This document shows, piece after piece, positions 18,246-28,264 of a stretch of DNA of 64,000 nucleotides. Position 1 is the first letter of the stretch. Every line of letters begins with the position of its first letter. The notes under the pieces are model-generated. The model searched no databases and had not been told where the DNA came from. It worked only from the letters and a program-made list of their open reading frames with translations. The position numbers and the translations under genes are program-made. The stretch is from Cryobacterium sp. PAMC25264 (GTDB lineage: Bacteria; Actinomycetota; Actinomycetes; Actinomycetales; Microbacteriaceae), in contig NZ_CP080383.1 in NCBI RefSeq assembly GCF_019443325.1, positions 1,488,001 to 1,552,000 on the forward strand, read 5' to 3'.

Positions 18246-19276
18246 GCGAGGCCCCCGTCCGTCACCGGGACCTCCGACGAGGACTCGGCCTCGTAGCGGG
18301 CCACTCCGGCGGCGGCCCAGTCGGCCACGGTCTGCTGGGCGGCCCCAGGGTCGACCACCCGCACGACGCCGGCCAGGCCAGCGGCCAGGCGTTTGAGGCC
18401 GTGGTAATGCGACACCCGCAGCTGCACGGTGCTGAGGGCGTCCGACGGCGCAGTGCCGGTGGGTCCGGAGTCGGTGGGCACGGGGCCGTAGTCCGCCAGC
18501 AGGCCGACCGCGGAGGCGGGCAGCTCGATCGTGACGGTGAGGTCGTCCGCGGATCCCTGGAAGAGCGCGTCGGGCAGCAGCACGGACTCGTCGTGCGGCA
18601 GCGCGGGCACGTCGGTGGAGCGCAAGCGGCCCATCCGGTCCAGCCGGAAGGTGCGCATCGCCTCTCTGAGGTGGCACCAGCCGCGCAGGTACCAGTCGTT
18701 GTCGACGGATTCGATCCGCAGCGGGTCGACGCAGCGGTGCTCGGCGGTGCCGCGGGCATTGAGGTAGTCGAACTCCACCTGGGTGCCCGCGCGCACGGCG
18801 GCCTGGATGACGGAGATGGCCACATCCGAGTCGGTGCGGGAGACCGCGAGTTGACTGGGAGCGCCGGTTGAGGACCGGGTGAGCTTGGCCATCAGCGTGG
18901 CTATGGCGTCACGGTCGCCGTTCTCGGGCAGGGCGGAGAGATACTGCAGCCCAGCGATGAGCGCGGCGGCTTCGCGGGCCGAGAAGCGCGGTGAGTCGTC
19001 GATCGCGACGAGGTGGGTGAGAACGATGTTGTCGTTGTTCTCGAACTCGTCCCACTGGATGTCGAAGAGGTCGCCGTGCAGGTACTGCCGGGTCTCCCCC
19101 GGTACTCCGGACATGGCGATGAGGTTGACCGCATCGCGCACCCGCTGGGGCGAGACTCCGAAATGCTCGGCCACGGCGCCGACGCTCACCCGGTCGTGGT
19201 CCATCAGGAACGGGACGAGGGAGAGCAGGAAGGTGAGTTTGTCGGTGGCGCCGAAGGCGACGGGCTTGGCTGTCAT
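18242..19276 (-). CDS. pafC: WYL-domain transcriptional regulator PafC
   Basis: PafB and PafC together form the actinobacterial DNA-damage transcription activator. This protein has an N-terminal winged helix (about residues 11-65), a WYL domain with SVDNDWYLRGWCHLREAMRT and a WCX-like C-terminal domain. It has 344 residues. The ATG overlaps the pafB stop by four bases, the usual coupling. The WYL domain is thought to bind nucleic acid ligands. Confidence 0.92.
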   Translation of the reverse strand: MTAKPVAFGATDKLTFLLSLVPFLMDHDRVSVGAVAEHFGVSPQRVRDAVNLIAMSGVPGETRQYLHGDLFDIQWDEFENNDNIVLTHLVAIDDSPRFSAREAAALIAGLQYLSALPENGDRDAIATLMAKLTRSSTGAPSQLAVSRTDSDVAISVIQAAVRAGTQVEFDYLNARGTAEHRCVDPLRIESVDNDWYLRGWCHLREAMRTFRLDRMGRLRSTDVPALPHDESVLLPDALFQGSADDLTVTIELPASAVGLLADYGPVPTDSGPTGTAPSDALSTVQLRVSHYHGLKRLAAGLAGVVRVVDPGAAQQTVADWAAAGVARYEAESSSEVPVTDGGLA

Positions 19277-20307
19277 CGGTCCATTTCCTCTTCGGCCGGC
19301 GCGGCCGGCGTGTGGGCGTCCCGCACGTGCCGCAGCCGCGACACCACGGCGTCCCGGAGGGTGGACGGGGTGAGCACGAGAACCTCGGGCCCGTAGCCTG
19401 CCAGCTCGTCGGCCAGGATGTTCAGGTCGGTGTAGTGCAGCTCGACATCGCCCTCTGCCGGTCCGGGGGTGCCGCGTTTGCTCAGCCGCACGGCCGCATC
19501 CGATCCCGGTTCGACCGTGATCAGGGCGACCTGGGCGCGCCACAGGGCGTCAAGCTCGGCGAGGGCCCGCTGACCCTGGTCGTCTGCCGCCGAAGGGACC
19601 GCGACGCTGCCGGGCACCGTGACGACGGGTCCCACGATCCGGGACAGCAGGAAGGTGCGGGTGGCCCCCGCATCCTGGTCGGAGCCGTAGAGGTGCCATC
19701 GGCCCTCGTGCAGCACCACGGCCAGCGGCGCGATGACCCGACGGCGCGGAGCGCTCTCGCCGGGCTTGAGGTACTGGAAGGCCACGACCTGACCGCGGTC
19801 CATGGCCTTGCTGAGCGGCTCGAACGACGCCTCCCTGGCACGCAGGGACGGGGCATAGCCGATGACAGGATCGGTGGAATCGATCCCCAGGGAGCTGAGC
19901 TTGGTCAGCGCGCGGCGGGATTCGGCCGAGAGCGACCCCTCGCGCCAGACCGTGGCGGCGAGCTTGAGCAGCATGATCTCGTCGGGCGAGAAGGAGATGT
20001 CGGCGGGCAGGTCGTAGAGGCCCTTGGGGATGCGGTAGCGCAGGTGGTGGTTGCTGCCCGGGTCGTCCGGCGATTCGATGGTCTCGAGCGGGATGCCCAG
20101 TTCGCGGATGTCGTCCTTGTCGCGCTCGAACTGGCGCTCCAGGCTCGCATTGTCGCCGCCGACCTGGAACCGTTGCCGGTATCCCTGCACGGTCGAGAGG
20201 ATCTCGGCCTTGGTCAGGCCGATCTGGGTGGCGATGAGCGCAAGGACCAGACTGAAGAGTCGTTCCTCGACAGTGACGGGATGCTGCTTTTCTGGGGTGG
20301 GCGACAC
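19273..20307 (-). CDS. pafB: WYL-domain transcriptional regulator PafB
   Basis: PafB is the partner of PafC and the first gene of a long leftward run. The GTG at 20307 (VSPTPEKQHPVTVEERLFSL) gives 344 residues, the same as PafC, with an HTH region from LFSLVLALIATQIGLTKAEI and a WYL domain with EGRWHLYGSDQDAG. A longer frame to 20640 is open but runs back over the FKBP terminator and is not expected. The pair controls recA-independent repair genes in mycobacteria; the same is expected here. Confidence 0.92.
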   Translation of the reverse strand: MSPTPEKQHPVTVEERLFSLVLALIATQIGLTKAEILSTVQGYRQRFQVGGDNASLERQFERDKDDIRELGIPLETIESPDDPGSNHHLRYRIPKGLYDLPADISFSPDEIMLLKLAATVWREGSLSAESRRALTKLSSLGIDSTDPVIGYAPSLRAREASFEPLSKAMDRGQVVAFQYLKPGESAPRRRVIAPLAVVLHEGRWHLYGSDQDAGATRTFLLSRIVGPVVTVPGSVAVPSAADDQGQRALAELDALWRAQVALITVEPGSDAAVRLSKRGTPGPAEGDVELHYTDLNILADELAGYGPEVLVLTPSTLRDAVVSRLRHVRDAHTPAAPAEEEMDR

Positions 20308-20340
20308 GTACGCGATTCTATCGGTGGTGCGCGTTCCGAC

Positions 20341-20370
20341 CTGCCCCGCTCGACGTGTCGAGCGGGGCAG
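20341..20370. terminator. Perfect 14-bp palindromic hairpin after the FKBP gene
   Basis: CTGCCCCGCTCGAC GT GTCGAGCGGGGCAG lies between the FKBP stop (20391) and the pafB start (20307). It most likely terminates the leftward FKBP transcript and insulates pafB. Confidence 0.65.
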
Positions 20371-20390
20371 GCCGGTGCCGGACAGCGAGA

Positions 20391-21356
20391 TCAGTCGACG
20401 CCGAGGATGTCCACGACGAAGACCAGCGTGGAGCCGGCCGGGATGGACCCGGAGGCTTGGTCGCCGTAGCCCTGGTCGGGCGGGATCACGGCGATGATCT
20501 GGGACCCGACGGTCTGGCCGATCAGGGACTTGGCGAATCCGGGGATCACGCCACCTTCGGTGGTGGAGCCGTCTGCGGCGACGAACGCGGCCGGGGAACC
20601 CTTCGCCCAGCTGGAGTCGAAGACCTCCTTGGTGTCCCACAGCACGCCGGTGTAGTTGACCGTGACGGTGGAACCGTCGGTGACCTCTTCGCCGTCGCCC
20701 TTCTTGAGTACGGCGACCTTGAGGTCGGTGGGCGGTTCGGCCGACGGGATGGTGATTCCGGGGGTGCCGTCCTCGGCCAGGACCACAGCGGGGAGCCCGG
20801 CGACCGGCAGCTGGTCGGCGCCGTCGGCGCGGGTGAGGTAGCCCTTGACCACGTCGAGGACGAACACGAGCGAGTCGTCGGGGCCGACGCCGATGTCGGC
20901 GTTACCGCCGTTGGGACCGAAGGTGTCTGCCGCGGACGCGACGACGGCGATGCGGGAGCCGATCTCGGCGCAGAGCAGCCCGTCCGTGAGGCCCGGGAGG
21001 GTCTGGTCGTTGAGGACGAAGCTGGCCATGCTGGTGCCGTCGTAGCTGCTCTGTTCGATGGCCTCGCCCGTGGTGGCGTTGAAGACGCTCAGGTCCACCT
21101 GCACCTTCTGCCCCTCGACCAGCGGTGCGCCGTCGCCCTTGATGATCTCGCTGCGCTGGGTGGTGTCGGTCTTGAGCGGGGTGGGGAAGTCGACCGTGGG
21201 CGCTGAGCCGAAGTCGCCCGTCACCGAGACCAGCTTCGACGCGTCACCCGACGACACCGGCGCCGTGCAGTCGGCCGAGGCGGACCCGGGGCTGCAGGCG
21301 GTCAGGGTCGCGAGCACCAGGCCGGCGGTTGCGATGAGTGCGGGAACTTTACGCAC
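20391..21356 (-). CDS. FKBP-type peptidyl-prolyl isomerase lipoprotein, two domains
   Basis: A lipoprotein signal (MRKVPALIATAGLVLATLTAC) with the lipobox LTAC ends at Cys21, so the mature protein is anchored outside the cell membrane. Two FKBP domains follow: about residues 55-155 (GDGAPLVEGQKVQV) and 225-320, the second with VTVNYTGVLWDTKEVFDSSW, GVIPGFAKSLIGQTVGSQ and GYGDQASGSIPAGSTLVF, which looks catalytic. The first domain is more divergent. Extracytoplasmic folding of secreted proteins is the likely role. Length 321 residues. Confidence 0.93.
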   Translation of the reverse strand: MRKVPALIATAGLVLATLTACSPGSASADCTAPVSSGDASKLVSVTGDFGSAPTVDFPTPLKTDTTQRSEIIKGDGAPLVEGQKVQVDLSVFNATTGEAIEQSSYDGTSMASFVLNDQTLPGLTDGLLCAEIGSRIAVVASAADTFGPNGGNADIGVGPDDSLVFVLDVVKGYLTRADGADQLPVAGLPAVVLAEDGTPGITIPSAEPPTDLKVAVLKKGDGEEVTDGSTVTVNYTGVLWDTKEVFDSSWAKGSPAAFVAADGSTTEGGVIPGFAKSLIGQTVGSQIIAVIPPDQGYGDQASGSIPAGSTLVFVVDILGVD

Positions 21357-21456
21357 GGGTCCTCATTTCGATACAGGCGGCAGCGCAATGCTGACGAATG
21401 ACTTGCGGGAAAGTTCTGGCGGAAACCGCTGGTGCGGGCGGCGGGCCGAACCTATC

Positions 21457-22458
21457 CTAACCGGCGTCGAGGTCCCGAGCCTTGGAGAGCGCCGCACCGT
21501 TCTCGGCGGTGCGGTTGCGCTTGCGCATGACCTTGGCGCTGACGGACCTCTCGCCCAGGGCGCCGGGGGTCCACAGCTCGACATCGGCGTCGCTGAAGTC
21601 GGTCTTCGACGGGCGGCGCTTGAGCTCGGGCAGGATCGTGTCCGGCGCGAGCCGGCGGGCGGTGATGAGGAAGCCGGTGTGTCCGATCATCCGGTGGTCC
21701 GGGCGCACGGCGAGACCCTCGACGTGCCACCCGCGCACCATAGTCTCGTGCGAGTCCGGGTTGGTGTAATTGCCGGTGGCGCGGATGGCCTCGGCTACGC
21801 GGGACAGCTGGGTCACCGTGGCGACGTAGCAGAGCAGCACTCCCCCGGGCTTGAGTGCGTCGGAGACGACGTCGATGCACTCCCACGGCGCGAGCATGTC
21901 CAGGACCACGCGGTCCACGGACTGCGCAGGCATGGTCTCCGGCAGGGTGTCGCTCAGGTCGCCCAGGGTGATGGACCAGTTCTGCGGGTCGTGGCCGAGG
22001 AAGGTCGCGACGTTGGCGCGGGCCACGTCGGAGAACTCCTCGCGACGTTCGAAGGAGGCCAGCGTGCCGGCCGGGCCGATGGCCCGCAACAGCCACAGCG
22101 ACAACGCGCCCGAGCCGACTCCGGCTTCGACCACGGTCGCCCCGGGGAAGATGTCCGCCTGGGCCAGGATCTGCGCGGCGTCCTTGGGGTAGATGATGGC
22201 CGCACCGCGCGGCATGCTCATCACGAAGTCGATCAGCAGCGGGCGCAGCGCCAGGTGTTCGACGCCGACGTTGTTGGTCACCACGGAGGCGTCGGGGCGG
22301 CCGATGATGTCGTTGTGCTCGAGGATGCCCCGGTGGGTGTGGAAGGTCTTGCCCGGTTCGAGCGTGATGGTGTTCAGCTTGCCCTTTGGACCGGTCAGCT
22401 GCACTCTGTCGCCGGCGCGGAACGGTCCGCTGTTCTGGATGACCTGGTTGTCGCTCAT
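21457..22458 (-). CDS. trmI: tRNA (adenine-58-N1)-methyltransferase
   Basis: TrmI methylates adenine 58 in the T-loop of tRNA. The 333-residue protein has an N-terminal beta-barrel domain and a class I methyltransferase domain with motif I VVEAGVGSGALSL and the later VDRVVLDMLAPWE. In Actinobacteria this gene is commonly called tRNA m1A58 methyltransferase. The HAD phosphatase gene immediately upstream overlaps its start by four bases (ATGA at 22455-22458). Confidence 0.93.
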   Translation of the reverse strand: MSDNQVIQNSGPFRAGDRVQLTGPKGKLNTITLEPGKTFHTHRGILEHNDIIGRPDASVVTNNVGVEHLALRPLLIDFVMSMPRGAAIIYPKDAAQILAQADIFPGATVVEAGVGSGALSLWLLRAIGPAGTLASFERREEFSDVARANVATFLGHDPQNWSITLGDLSDTLPETMPAQSVDRVVLDMLAPWECIDVVSDALKPGGVLLCYVATVTQLSRVAEAIRATGNYTNPDSHETMVRGWHVEGLAVRPDHRMIGHTGFLITARRLAPDTILPELKRRPSKTDFSDADVELWTPGALGERSVSAKVMRKRNRTAENGAALSKARDLDAG

Positions 22459-23183
22459 GCGGGTGTCGCGTCCTCGATGTAGGTGGTGCTGGAAAGAAGT
22501 GTGGAACGCCGTGACCGGTACAAAGCCGTGACCGAGGTCACGGAGCTTCCCGCCAGGGTCTCCCAGAGTGTGTAGTGCTCGCTGTGTTCGAGCGGGACCA
22601 TGTGGGGCACGCCGATCACGACGGCGCCGGAGGCGACGGCGGACGCGACGCCGGGAATGGAGTCTTCGATGGCCACGCAGTGGGCCGCGTCCACTCCCAG
22701 GACGGCCGCCGCGGTGAGGTACGCCTCTGGGTGCGGCTTGCTCTGCTGCACCATGTCGCCCGACACGATGGTGGTGAACGCGTCAAAGCCGACGATCCCG
22801 GCGATCTGGCGCGCCATCCGCTGTTCGGACATCGTCACCAGGGCCATCGGCACACCCGCACCGTGCAGGTCGGAGAGCAGTTCATGCGCGCCGGGGCGCC
22901 ACGGGATACCGGCCGAGGCCAGCTGCTCCTGCACCCGGGTGGTGAGCACATCGACGATGGCTTCTGCGCTCAGGTTCACGCCGCGGTTCTGCAGGATCGC
23001 CGCCGAGCCGAGCAGTCCGGAGCCGACGAGGAGCATCGCGTCGCTGTGGGTCCAGACCCCGCCGAACGACTCCACGAGTTCGTGTTCGGCCCGCATCCAG
23101 TACGGTTCGGTGTCGACCAGGGTGCCGTCCATATCCCAGAGCACGGCTGCGGGTGGGGCTGAGTGTGTAGCGTTCGATGTCAC
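22455..23183 (-). CDS. HAD-superfamily hydrolase (beta-phosphoglucomutase-like subclass)
   Basis: The GTG at 23183 gives a 242-residue protein with the nucleophile motif LWDMDGTLVDTEP, a cap domain, the second motif LVTMSEQRMA, the lysine in SKPHPEAYLTAA and the acidic motif CVAIEDSIPGV. It is probably a phosphatase of small phosphorylated metabolites; the substrate cannot be told from sequence. It overlaps trmI by four bases. Confidence 0.88.
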   Translation of the reverse strand: MTSNATHSAPPAAVLWDMDGTLVDTEPYWMRAEHELVESFGGVWTHSDAMLLVGSGLLGSAAILQNRGVNLSAEAIVDVLTTRVQEQLASAGIPWRPGAHELLSDLHGAGVPMALVTMSEQRMARQIAGIVGFDAFTTIVSGDMVQQSKPHPEAYLTAAAVLGVDAAHCVAIEDSIPGVASAVASGAVVIGVPHMVPLEHSEHYTLWETLAGSSVTSVTALYRSRRSTLLSSTTYIEDATPA

Positions 23184-23266
23184 GGGGTTCAAGTTTAGGG
23201 GGCACGGCCTATCCTTGAAGAAGGTCGCCCGGTCGCGGCGGCCGGAATACACGAGGTTTCACTCAA

Positions 23267-24210
23267 GTGACAGACGGCAATGGGTTCCTCAGCGGGCGAC
23301 TCCTGGTGGTCGCCTTCGAAGGTTGGAACGATGCGGGCGAAGCCGCAACGGGCGCCGTGCGCACGCTGAAAGACCTCCTCGACGTCGAAGAGGTCACGAG
23401 TATCGACCCCGAGATCTACTTCGACTACCAGTTCAACCGCCCACCATCTCGACCGACGAGGACGGCCACCGGGTCATCGAATGGCCCAGCGCTGTCATGT
23501 ACGGTCCCGCCGTGCCGGGCAGCAGCGGCGTTCCGCTGGCCGAAGACGCCCAGCTGAGGGTGAGCGGCACCAACGCGGGCAACATCTACCTGTTGATCGG
23601 CACCGAGCCCTCGCGCAGTTGGAAGAGCTTCGCGGCCGAGATCCTGGATTCGGTGCTCGCCGCCGATGTGAGCGGGATCGTGTTCCTCGGCGCCATGCTG
23701 GCGGATGTGCCGCATACCCGGCCGATTTCGATCTTCGTCTCCAGCGACAGCCCCGAGGTGCGCGCCGAACTACAGGTGGAGCGCAGCAGCTACGAGGGGC
23801 CGGTGGGCATCCTCAGCGTTCTCGCGGCCGCGGCGGAGACGGTCGGCATCCCGAGCCTGTCCATTTGGGCGTCCGTGCCGCACTACGTGCACAACGCCCC
23901 GTCGCCCAAGGCCATGCTGGCGCTCATTGACAAGCTCGAGGAGATCATCGATGTGGTGATCCCGCGCGGTGACCTGGTCACGGATGCCTCGGAGTGGGAG
24001 ACGGGAATCGACGCCCTCGCCGCGGAGGACGAGGAGATGGCCGCGTACATCGGCCAGCTCGAGCAGGCCAGGGACACTGTCGACTCGCCGGAGGCGAGCG
24101 GTGAGGCCATCGCCCAGGAGTTCGAGAAGTACCTGCGCAAACGTGGCGACGGCCGGGACGGCCGCGCCGACGGGCGCCAGGGACCCGGCCCGGAGCCCCG
24201 ACAGCCCTAG
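23267..24210 (+). CDS. PAC2-family (proteasome assembly chaperone-like) protein, frameshifted
   Basis: The family, found throughout Actinobacteria, is named after a eukaryotic proteasome assembly chaperone; its bacterial role is not fully known. The protein starts with GTG and has VVAFEGWNDAGEAATGA, DYQFNRP and, after the break, SFAAEILDSV and PHYVHNAPSPKAMLAL. One C is missing near 23440, where CGCCCACC should give RPTISTDEDGH; restoring it gives 314 residues. The C-terminus is charged and low-complexity. Divergent from the HAD/trmI pair. Confidence 0.87.
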
Positions 24211-24250
24211 CCGGCCTCGACGGCGGGTGCGTCTGTGTCGTGCCCGCTTC

Positions 24251-24395
24251 GGTGGTCGAGCTTGTCGAGACCTGGCGACGTGCTCGCTGTCGTGGCCGGC
24301 GAGCATGTGCCGTCTCGCGGGGTCTCCTAAGGAAGTGCGCTTCCGCCGACCACCCGGGCGAGAAGCGCCCCCACAGCTCGACAGGCTCGACCAGC
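24251..24395. repeat. Intergenic inverted-repeat element (REP-like)
   Basis: The left arm GGTGGTCGAGCTTGTCGAG (24251-24269) and the right arm CTCGACAGGCTCGACCAGC (24377-24395) are inverted copies of one another with a few mismatches, enclosing about 105 bases with two smaller hairpins (GGAAG TGCG CTTCC, and GGGCG/CGCCC). A third, single arm of the same family is at 63275-63300. This kind of TGGTCGAG/TGTCGAG repeat is, as I recall, widespread in intergenic DNA of Microbacteriaceae. Confidence 0.7.
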
Positions 24396-24461
24396 GTGTG
24401 TGTGTGGCGTTGGGCAGTCGGGTTACGGGACTCGACACGCCCGGTTAGCGGATCGGGTGGG

Positions 24462-25745
24462 TCAGAGCCTGACGCCGAGCAGCGCGTCGATGGCGCTTCC
24501 CACCAGGGCGGGGTCGTCGACGCCGGCCGAAACGGCTGCATCCACCGCCTCCAGCGCGCCACGGGTGTCGAGGTCGTCCACCAGCGCGGCGCGCATCCGC
24601 TCGACGACCGCTGCGGCACCTAATGCCGCAGTTTCGGCGGCCACGGCCGCGGGCACCGCGATCGGCCCGAACGCGAGCGTCCAGGCGGCCAAGCGCGCCT
24701 CGGCGGCTACCAGCTGGGCAGCGGTCCACTCCCAGTCGGTGCGGTAGTGCTGGGCCAGCAGGGCCAGCCTGATCGCTCGCGGGTCGCTTCCGCCCGCGCG
24801 GAGCTTGGAGACCAGCACGAGGTTGCCCAGCGACTTGCTCATCTTCTCGCCCTGGTAGGCGACCATGCCGGTGTGGCTGTACACCTGGGCCAGTGGGTGG
24901 CCGCTCAGCGCGGCGGCGTGCCCGGCGCTCATGTCGTGGTGCGGGAAGATCAGGTCGCTGCCGCCGCCCTGAACTGTGAAGTCGGTCCCGAGCTCGGCGA
25001 GGGCGATGACCGAACACTCGATGTGCCAGCCCGGCCGCCCGGCCCCGACGGGTGAGTCCCAGGCCGGTTCACCGGCACGCGCTGCGCGCCAGAGAAGGGG
25101 GTCGAGCTGATCGCGCTTGCCGGCCCGGTCGGGGTCTCCGCCACGCTGGGCGAAGAGGCTGAGCATGCTCGCCCGGTCGAGGTTGCTCTCGTCACCGAGC
25201 GTCCAGGGGGCCTGCCGTTCTGCGGCACGGATGTCGAAGTACAGGTCGGCTCCGGGCCCGTCCGCCGTGGGCAGCGCATCGGGTGTCGGCACCCGGTAGG
25301 CCAGCGCGGACTCGCGGAGCGAGTGCACGGCGGCGGAGATGTCGTCGATGACGTCGGTGACGGCAACAAAATCGTCGGGCGGGATGATGCCCAGGGCTTC
25401 CATGTCGGCCCGGAACAGGTCGGTCTGCTCGGCGGCGAGCTCGCGCCAGTCCACTCCGGTCGCGCTGGCGCGTTCCAACAGCGGGTCGTCCACGTCGGTC
25501 ACGTTCTGGGCGTAGTGCACCCGGTACCCGCCGTCCCGCCAAACCCGCTGCAGGGTATCGAAGGCCAGATAGGTGGCCGCGTGGCCCAGGTGCGTGGCGT
25601 CGTACGGTGTGATCCCGCAGACGTAGAGCCGGGCCACGTCGCTGGGCCTGGCTTCCACTATCGAGTCCGACGCTGTGTCGTGCAGACGCGGAGCGTCGGA
25701 GTGCCCCGGGATAGTGGGGACGACGGGGTGTGACCAGGCGCGCAT
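24462..25745 (-). CDS. mshC: Cysteine:GlcN-inositol ligase of mycothiol synthesis
   Basis: MshC joins L-cysteine to glucosaminyl-inositol in mycothiol biosynthesis. The protein is an ancestor-like copy of cysteinyl-tRNA synthetase with the HIGH-like ATP motif [10 protein letters not shown], the KMSKS motif in [12 protein letters not shown], and the cysteine/histidine zinc ligands ([20 protein letters not shown]). The N-terminus [14 protein letters not shown] and 427-residue length fit MshC rather than CysS. The presence of mshC is a good marker for Actinobacteria. Confidence 0.95.
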   Translation of the reverse strand: MRAWSHPVVPTIPGHSDAPRLHDTASDSIVEARPSDVARLYVCGITPYDATHLGHAATYLAFDTLQRVWRDGGYRVHYAQNVTDVDDPLLERASATGVDWRELAAEQTDLFRADMEALGIIPPDDFVAVTDVIDDISAAVHSLRESALAYRVPTPDALPTADGPGADLYFDIRAAERQAPWTLGDESNLDRASMLSLFAQRGGDPDRAGKRDQLDPLLWRAARAGEPAWDSPVGAGRPGWHIECSVIALAELGTDFTVQGGGSDLIFPHHDMSAGHAAALSGHPLAQVYSHTGMVAYQGEKMSKSLGNLVLVSKLRAGGSDPRAIRLALLAQHYRTDWEWTAAQLVAAEARLAAWTLAFGPIAVPAAVAAETAALGAAAVVERMRAALVDDLDTRGALEAVDAAVSAGVDDPALVGSAIDALLGVRL

Positions 25746-25758
25746 ATGACCAGCCTAA

Positions 25759-26613
25759 CTAGGCGGTGATGGTGTTCGTGCCGAGCAGGATCATCACGAC
25801 GATGCCCAGCGCGATGCGGTAGACCACGAACGGCAGGAAGCTGCGCTTGGAGATGTAGTTCATGAAGAAGCCGATGACGAACAGGGCCACCACGAAGGCC
25901 ACGACGGTGGCGACGAGAGTTTCCCACGGGCCGAACAGCTCGGGCGTGCAGGTGGCCGCCGCGGTGATGCAGGGCTCCTTGATCGACTTGTAGACCTGGT
26001 AGAAGCCGCTGCCGAGCACCGCGGGGATCGCGAGCAGGAACGCGTAGCGGGCCGCGGCGGCGCGCTCGTAGCCGAGGAACAGGCCGGCGGTGATGGTGCC
26101 GCCCGAGCGGGAGACGCCCGGGATCAGGGCCAGCGCCTGCGCGAAGCCGAAGATGATGCCGTGGCCCACGGTCAGGTCGCCGAGGCGACGGCGCTTGGCC
26201 CCCACATAGTCGGCGATGCCGAGCAGTACACCGAAGGCGATGAGCATGATCGCGGTGACCCAGAGGTTGCGCAGGCTCGTCTCGATCTGGTCCTGGAACA
26301 GCAGACCGAGCACGACGATGGGCAGGGTGCCGAGGATGATCAGCCAGCCCATCCGGGCATCCGCGTCACTACGCGGTACCTTGCCGACCAGCGACTTGGC
26401 CCACTGGCCGATGATGCGCACGATGTCGCGCCAGAAGAAGATCACCACGGCGGCCTCTGTGCCGATCTGGGTGATCGCCGTGAAACGGGCGCCGGGGTCC
26501 TCGCCGGTGCCGAGGAACTGGCCCACGATGCTGATGTGGGCGCTGGAGGAGACCGGTAGGAATTCGGTCAGCCCCTGGACCAAGCCGAGGATGACAGCAT
26601 TGATGAAGTCCAC
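25759..26613 (-). CDS. uppP: Undecaprenyl-diphosphatase
   Basis: UppP (BacA) removes a phosphate from undecaprenyl diphosphate to recycle the lipid carrier of cell-wall synthesis. The two signature motifs are present: [17 protein letters not shown] at the N-terminus and [10 protein letters not shown] in the middle, with about eight membrane helices. Length 284 residues. It lies 13 bases upstream of mshC on the same strand, and the M20 peptidase gene lies 49 bases upstream, so the three may form one transcript. Confidence 0.95.
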   Translation of the reverse strand: MDFINAVILGLVQGLTEFLPVSSSAHISIVGQFLGTGEDPGARFTAITQIGTEAAVVIFFWRDIVRIIGQWAKSLVGKVPRSDADARMGWLIILGTLPIVVLGLLFQDQIETSLRNLWVTAIMLIAFGVLLGIADYVGAKRRRLGDLTVGHGIIFGFAQALALIPGVSRSGGTITAGLFLGYERAAAARYAFLLAIPAVLGSGFYQVYKSIKEPCITAAATCTPELFGPWETLVATVVAFVVALFVIGFFMNYISKRSFLPFVVYRIALGIVVMILLGTNTITA

Positions 26614-26662
26614 GTATTACTCTTTCGCTCGTGCTGATGCTGGCCGGTAGCGCGGCAGTGGG

Positions 26663-27987
26663 CTAGTACGTCGACAGCAGATCGGTCAAAACCGTTCTGC
26701 CAAACACTAATGCGTCCAGCGGCACGCGCTCATCAACGCCGTGGAACATCGCTGGAAAATCCAAATCCGCCGGGAGCTTGAGCGGCGCGAAGCCGTATCC
26801 TTTGATGCCCAACATGCTCAGGGCCTTGTTGTCCGTCCCCGCCGGCAGCAGATACGGCAGCACGGGGGCGCCGGGGTCGTGGGTGCCGAGCGTCTGCACG
26901 ATCTTCTCGATGAGCGGGCCGGAGAAATCGGTCTCCAGGCCCACGTCGCGGTGGATGGTGACGATCTCGATGTCTGGCCCCACGAGGTCCGCGATTTCGG
27001 CCAGAACCGCGTCCTCCTCCCCCGGCAGGGCCGGATGTCGATGAGCGCCTCTGCGCGATCGGGGATCACATTGTGCTTGTAACCGGCCTGAAGAACCGTG
27101 GGATTGGTCGTGGTGCGCAGGCTCGCCTGGATGAAACCGGAGGCGGTCCCTGTGGCCAGGGCGAGTTGGTCCGGCCCCGTGGTTTGCGGGTCGACGCCGA
27201 GGATGCGGGCGATCTCGCCGAGCAGCTGCCGGGTCGTGTCGGTCAGCCGGATCGGCCAGTCCCGCCGGCCCACTTTCGCCACGGCTTCGGCCAGCCGAGT
27301 GATGGCGTTGTCGTGGATGAGCCGGGATCCGTGTGCCGCCGGACCGTGCGCGACGAGCTTGATCCAGATGAGAGCTTTCTCACCTGTCTGGAGCAGGTAG
27401 GCGCGCTGGCCGCCGAGGGTGATGGAATACCCGCCGACCTCGCTGATGGCTTCGGTCGCTCCCGCGAAGAGCTCCGGGCGGGTGTCCACGAGATGGTGTG
27501 AGCCCAGCACCCCGCCGGCCTCCTCATCGGCGAAGAACGCGATGACGAGGTCGCGCTCGGGTGCGGCACCGTCAGCGAGCACATCCTGCAGCGAGGCCAG
27601 GATCATCGCATCCATGTTCTTCATGTCCACGGCGCCACGACCCCAGAGCATGCCGTCTTTGATCTCGCCACCGAACGGATCCACCGACCAGTTCGTCGGG
27701 TCGGCGGGCACCACGTCGAGGTGGCCGTGCACCACGAGGGCGCTCTTGGTCCGATCCCGCCCGGGCACCCGGGCGACAACGCTCGTGCGGCCGGGCTCCG
27801 AGTCGATCAGTTCCGGGGTCAGGCCCAGGTTCCGCAGCTTCTCGGCTACGTATTCCGCCGCATCCGTCTCACCGTTCGACCGGCCCTCCCCGTAATTGGT
27901 GGTGTCGAACCGGATGAGGTCGCGGGCGATCTCGGCGGTCAGGTCGAGCGATTCGGCCGACCCGGGCGTGCTGGCGGATGCTGTCAT
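26663..27987 (-). CDS. M20-family metallopeptidase, frameshifted
   Basis: The ATG at 27987 begins an M20 peptidase (dipeptidase/acylase type) with the zinc-site motifs VHGHLDVVP, WGRGAVDMKNMD and FFADEEAGG. After LIDIRP at about 27032 the frame is lost; one C missing from CGGCCC restores PLPGEEDAVLAEIADLVGPDIEIV and a 441-residue protein that ends in TDLLSTY. The natural substrate cannot be told. It is the last gene before the tRNA and the island. Confidence 0.88.
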
Positions 27988-28179
27988 GCAGATCACGCTA
28001 CCGGGCTCCGGGGCGTCGCCGCCCGGAGGCGCCCGAGAGGCAGGGTTCCCGGTCCACACCATGGGCGTCAGTCCGGCGTCGTCGCGAGGCACCATGGAGA
28101 GGTGTGGTGTCCGGAAGCGGTTTGGATCCGTGCTAAGTTATTCCCCGGCAGCAAAACATAACTGCGGCCAAAACATCCA

Positions 28180-28264
28180 GTCCGGGTGGCGGAAATGGCA
28201 GACGCGCTAGCTTGAGGTGCTAGTGCCCGTATAGGGCGTGGGGGTTCAAGTCCCCCCTCGGACA
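28180..28264 (+). tRNA. tRNA-Leu (anticodon GAG)
   Basis: The 85-nt sequence folds as a class II tRNA: 7-bp acceptor (GTCCGGG with CTCGGAC, one G-T pair), anticodon stem CTAGC/GCTAG around loop TTGAGGT (anticodon GAG), a long variable arm (GCCCGTATAGGGC) and T-arm GGGGGTTCAAGTCCCCC. Discriminator base is A; CCA is not encoded. It marks the left edge of the accessory island. Confidence 0.96.

Noticed and set aside
28180..28264. A direct repeat of the tRNA-Leu 3' end as attR of an integrated element
   Set aside because: I looked by eye between 44 and 52 kb for a copy of the T-arm/acceptor end and saw none; a computed search is needed.
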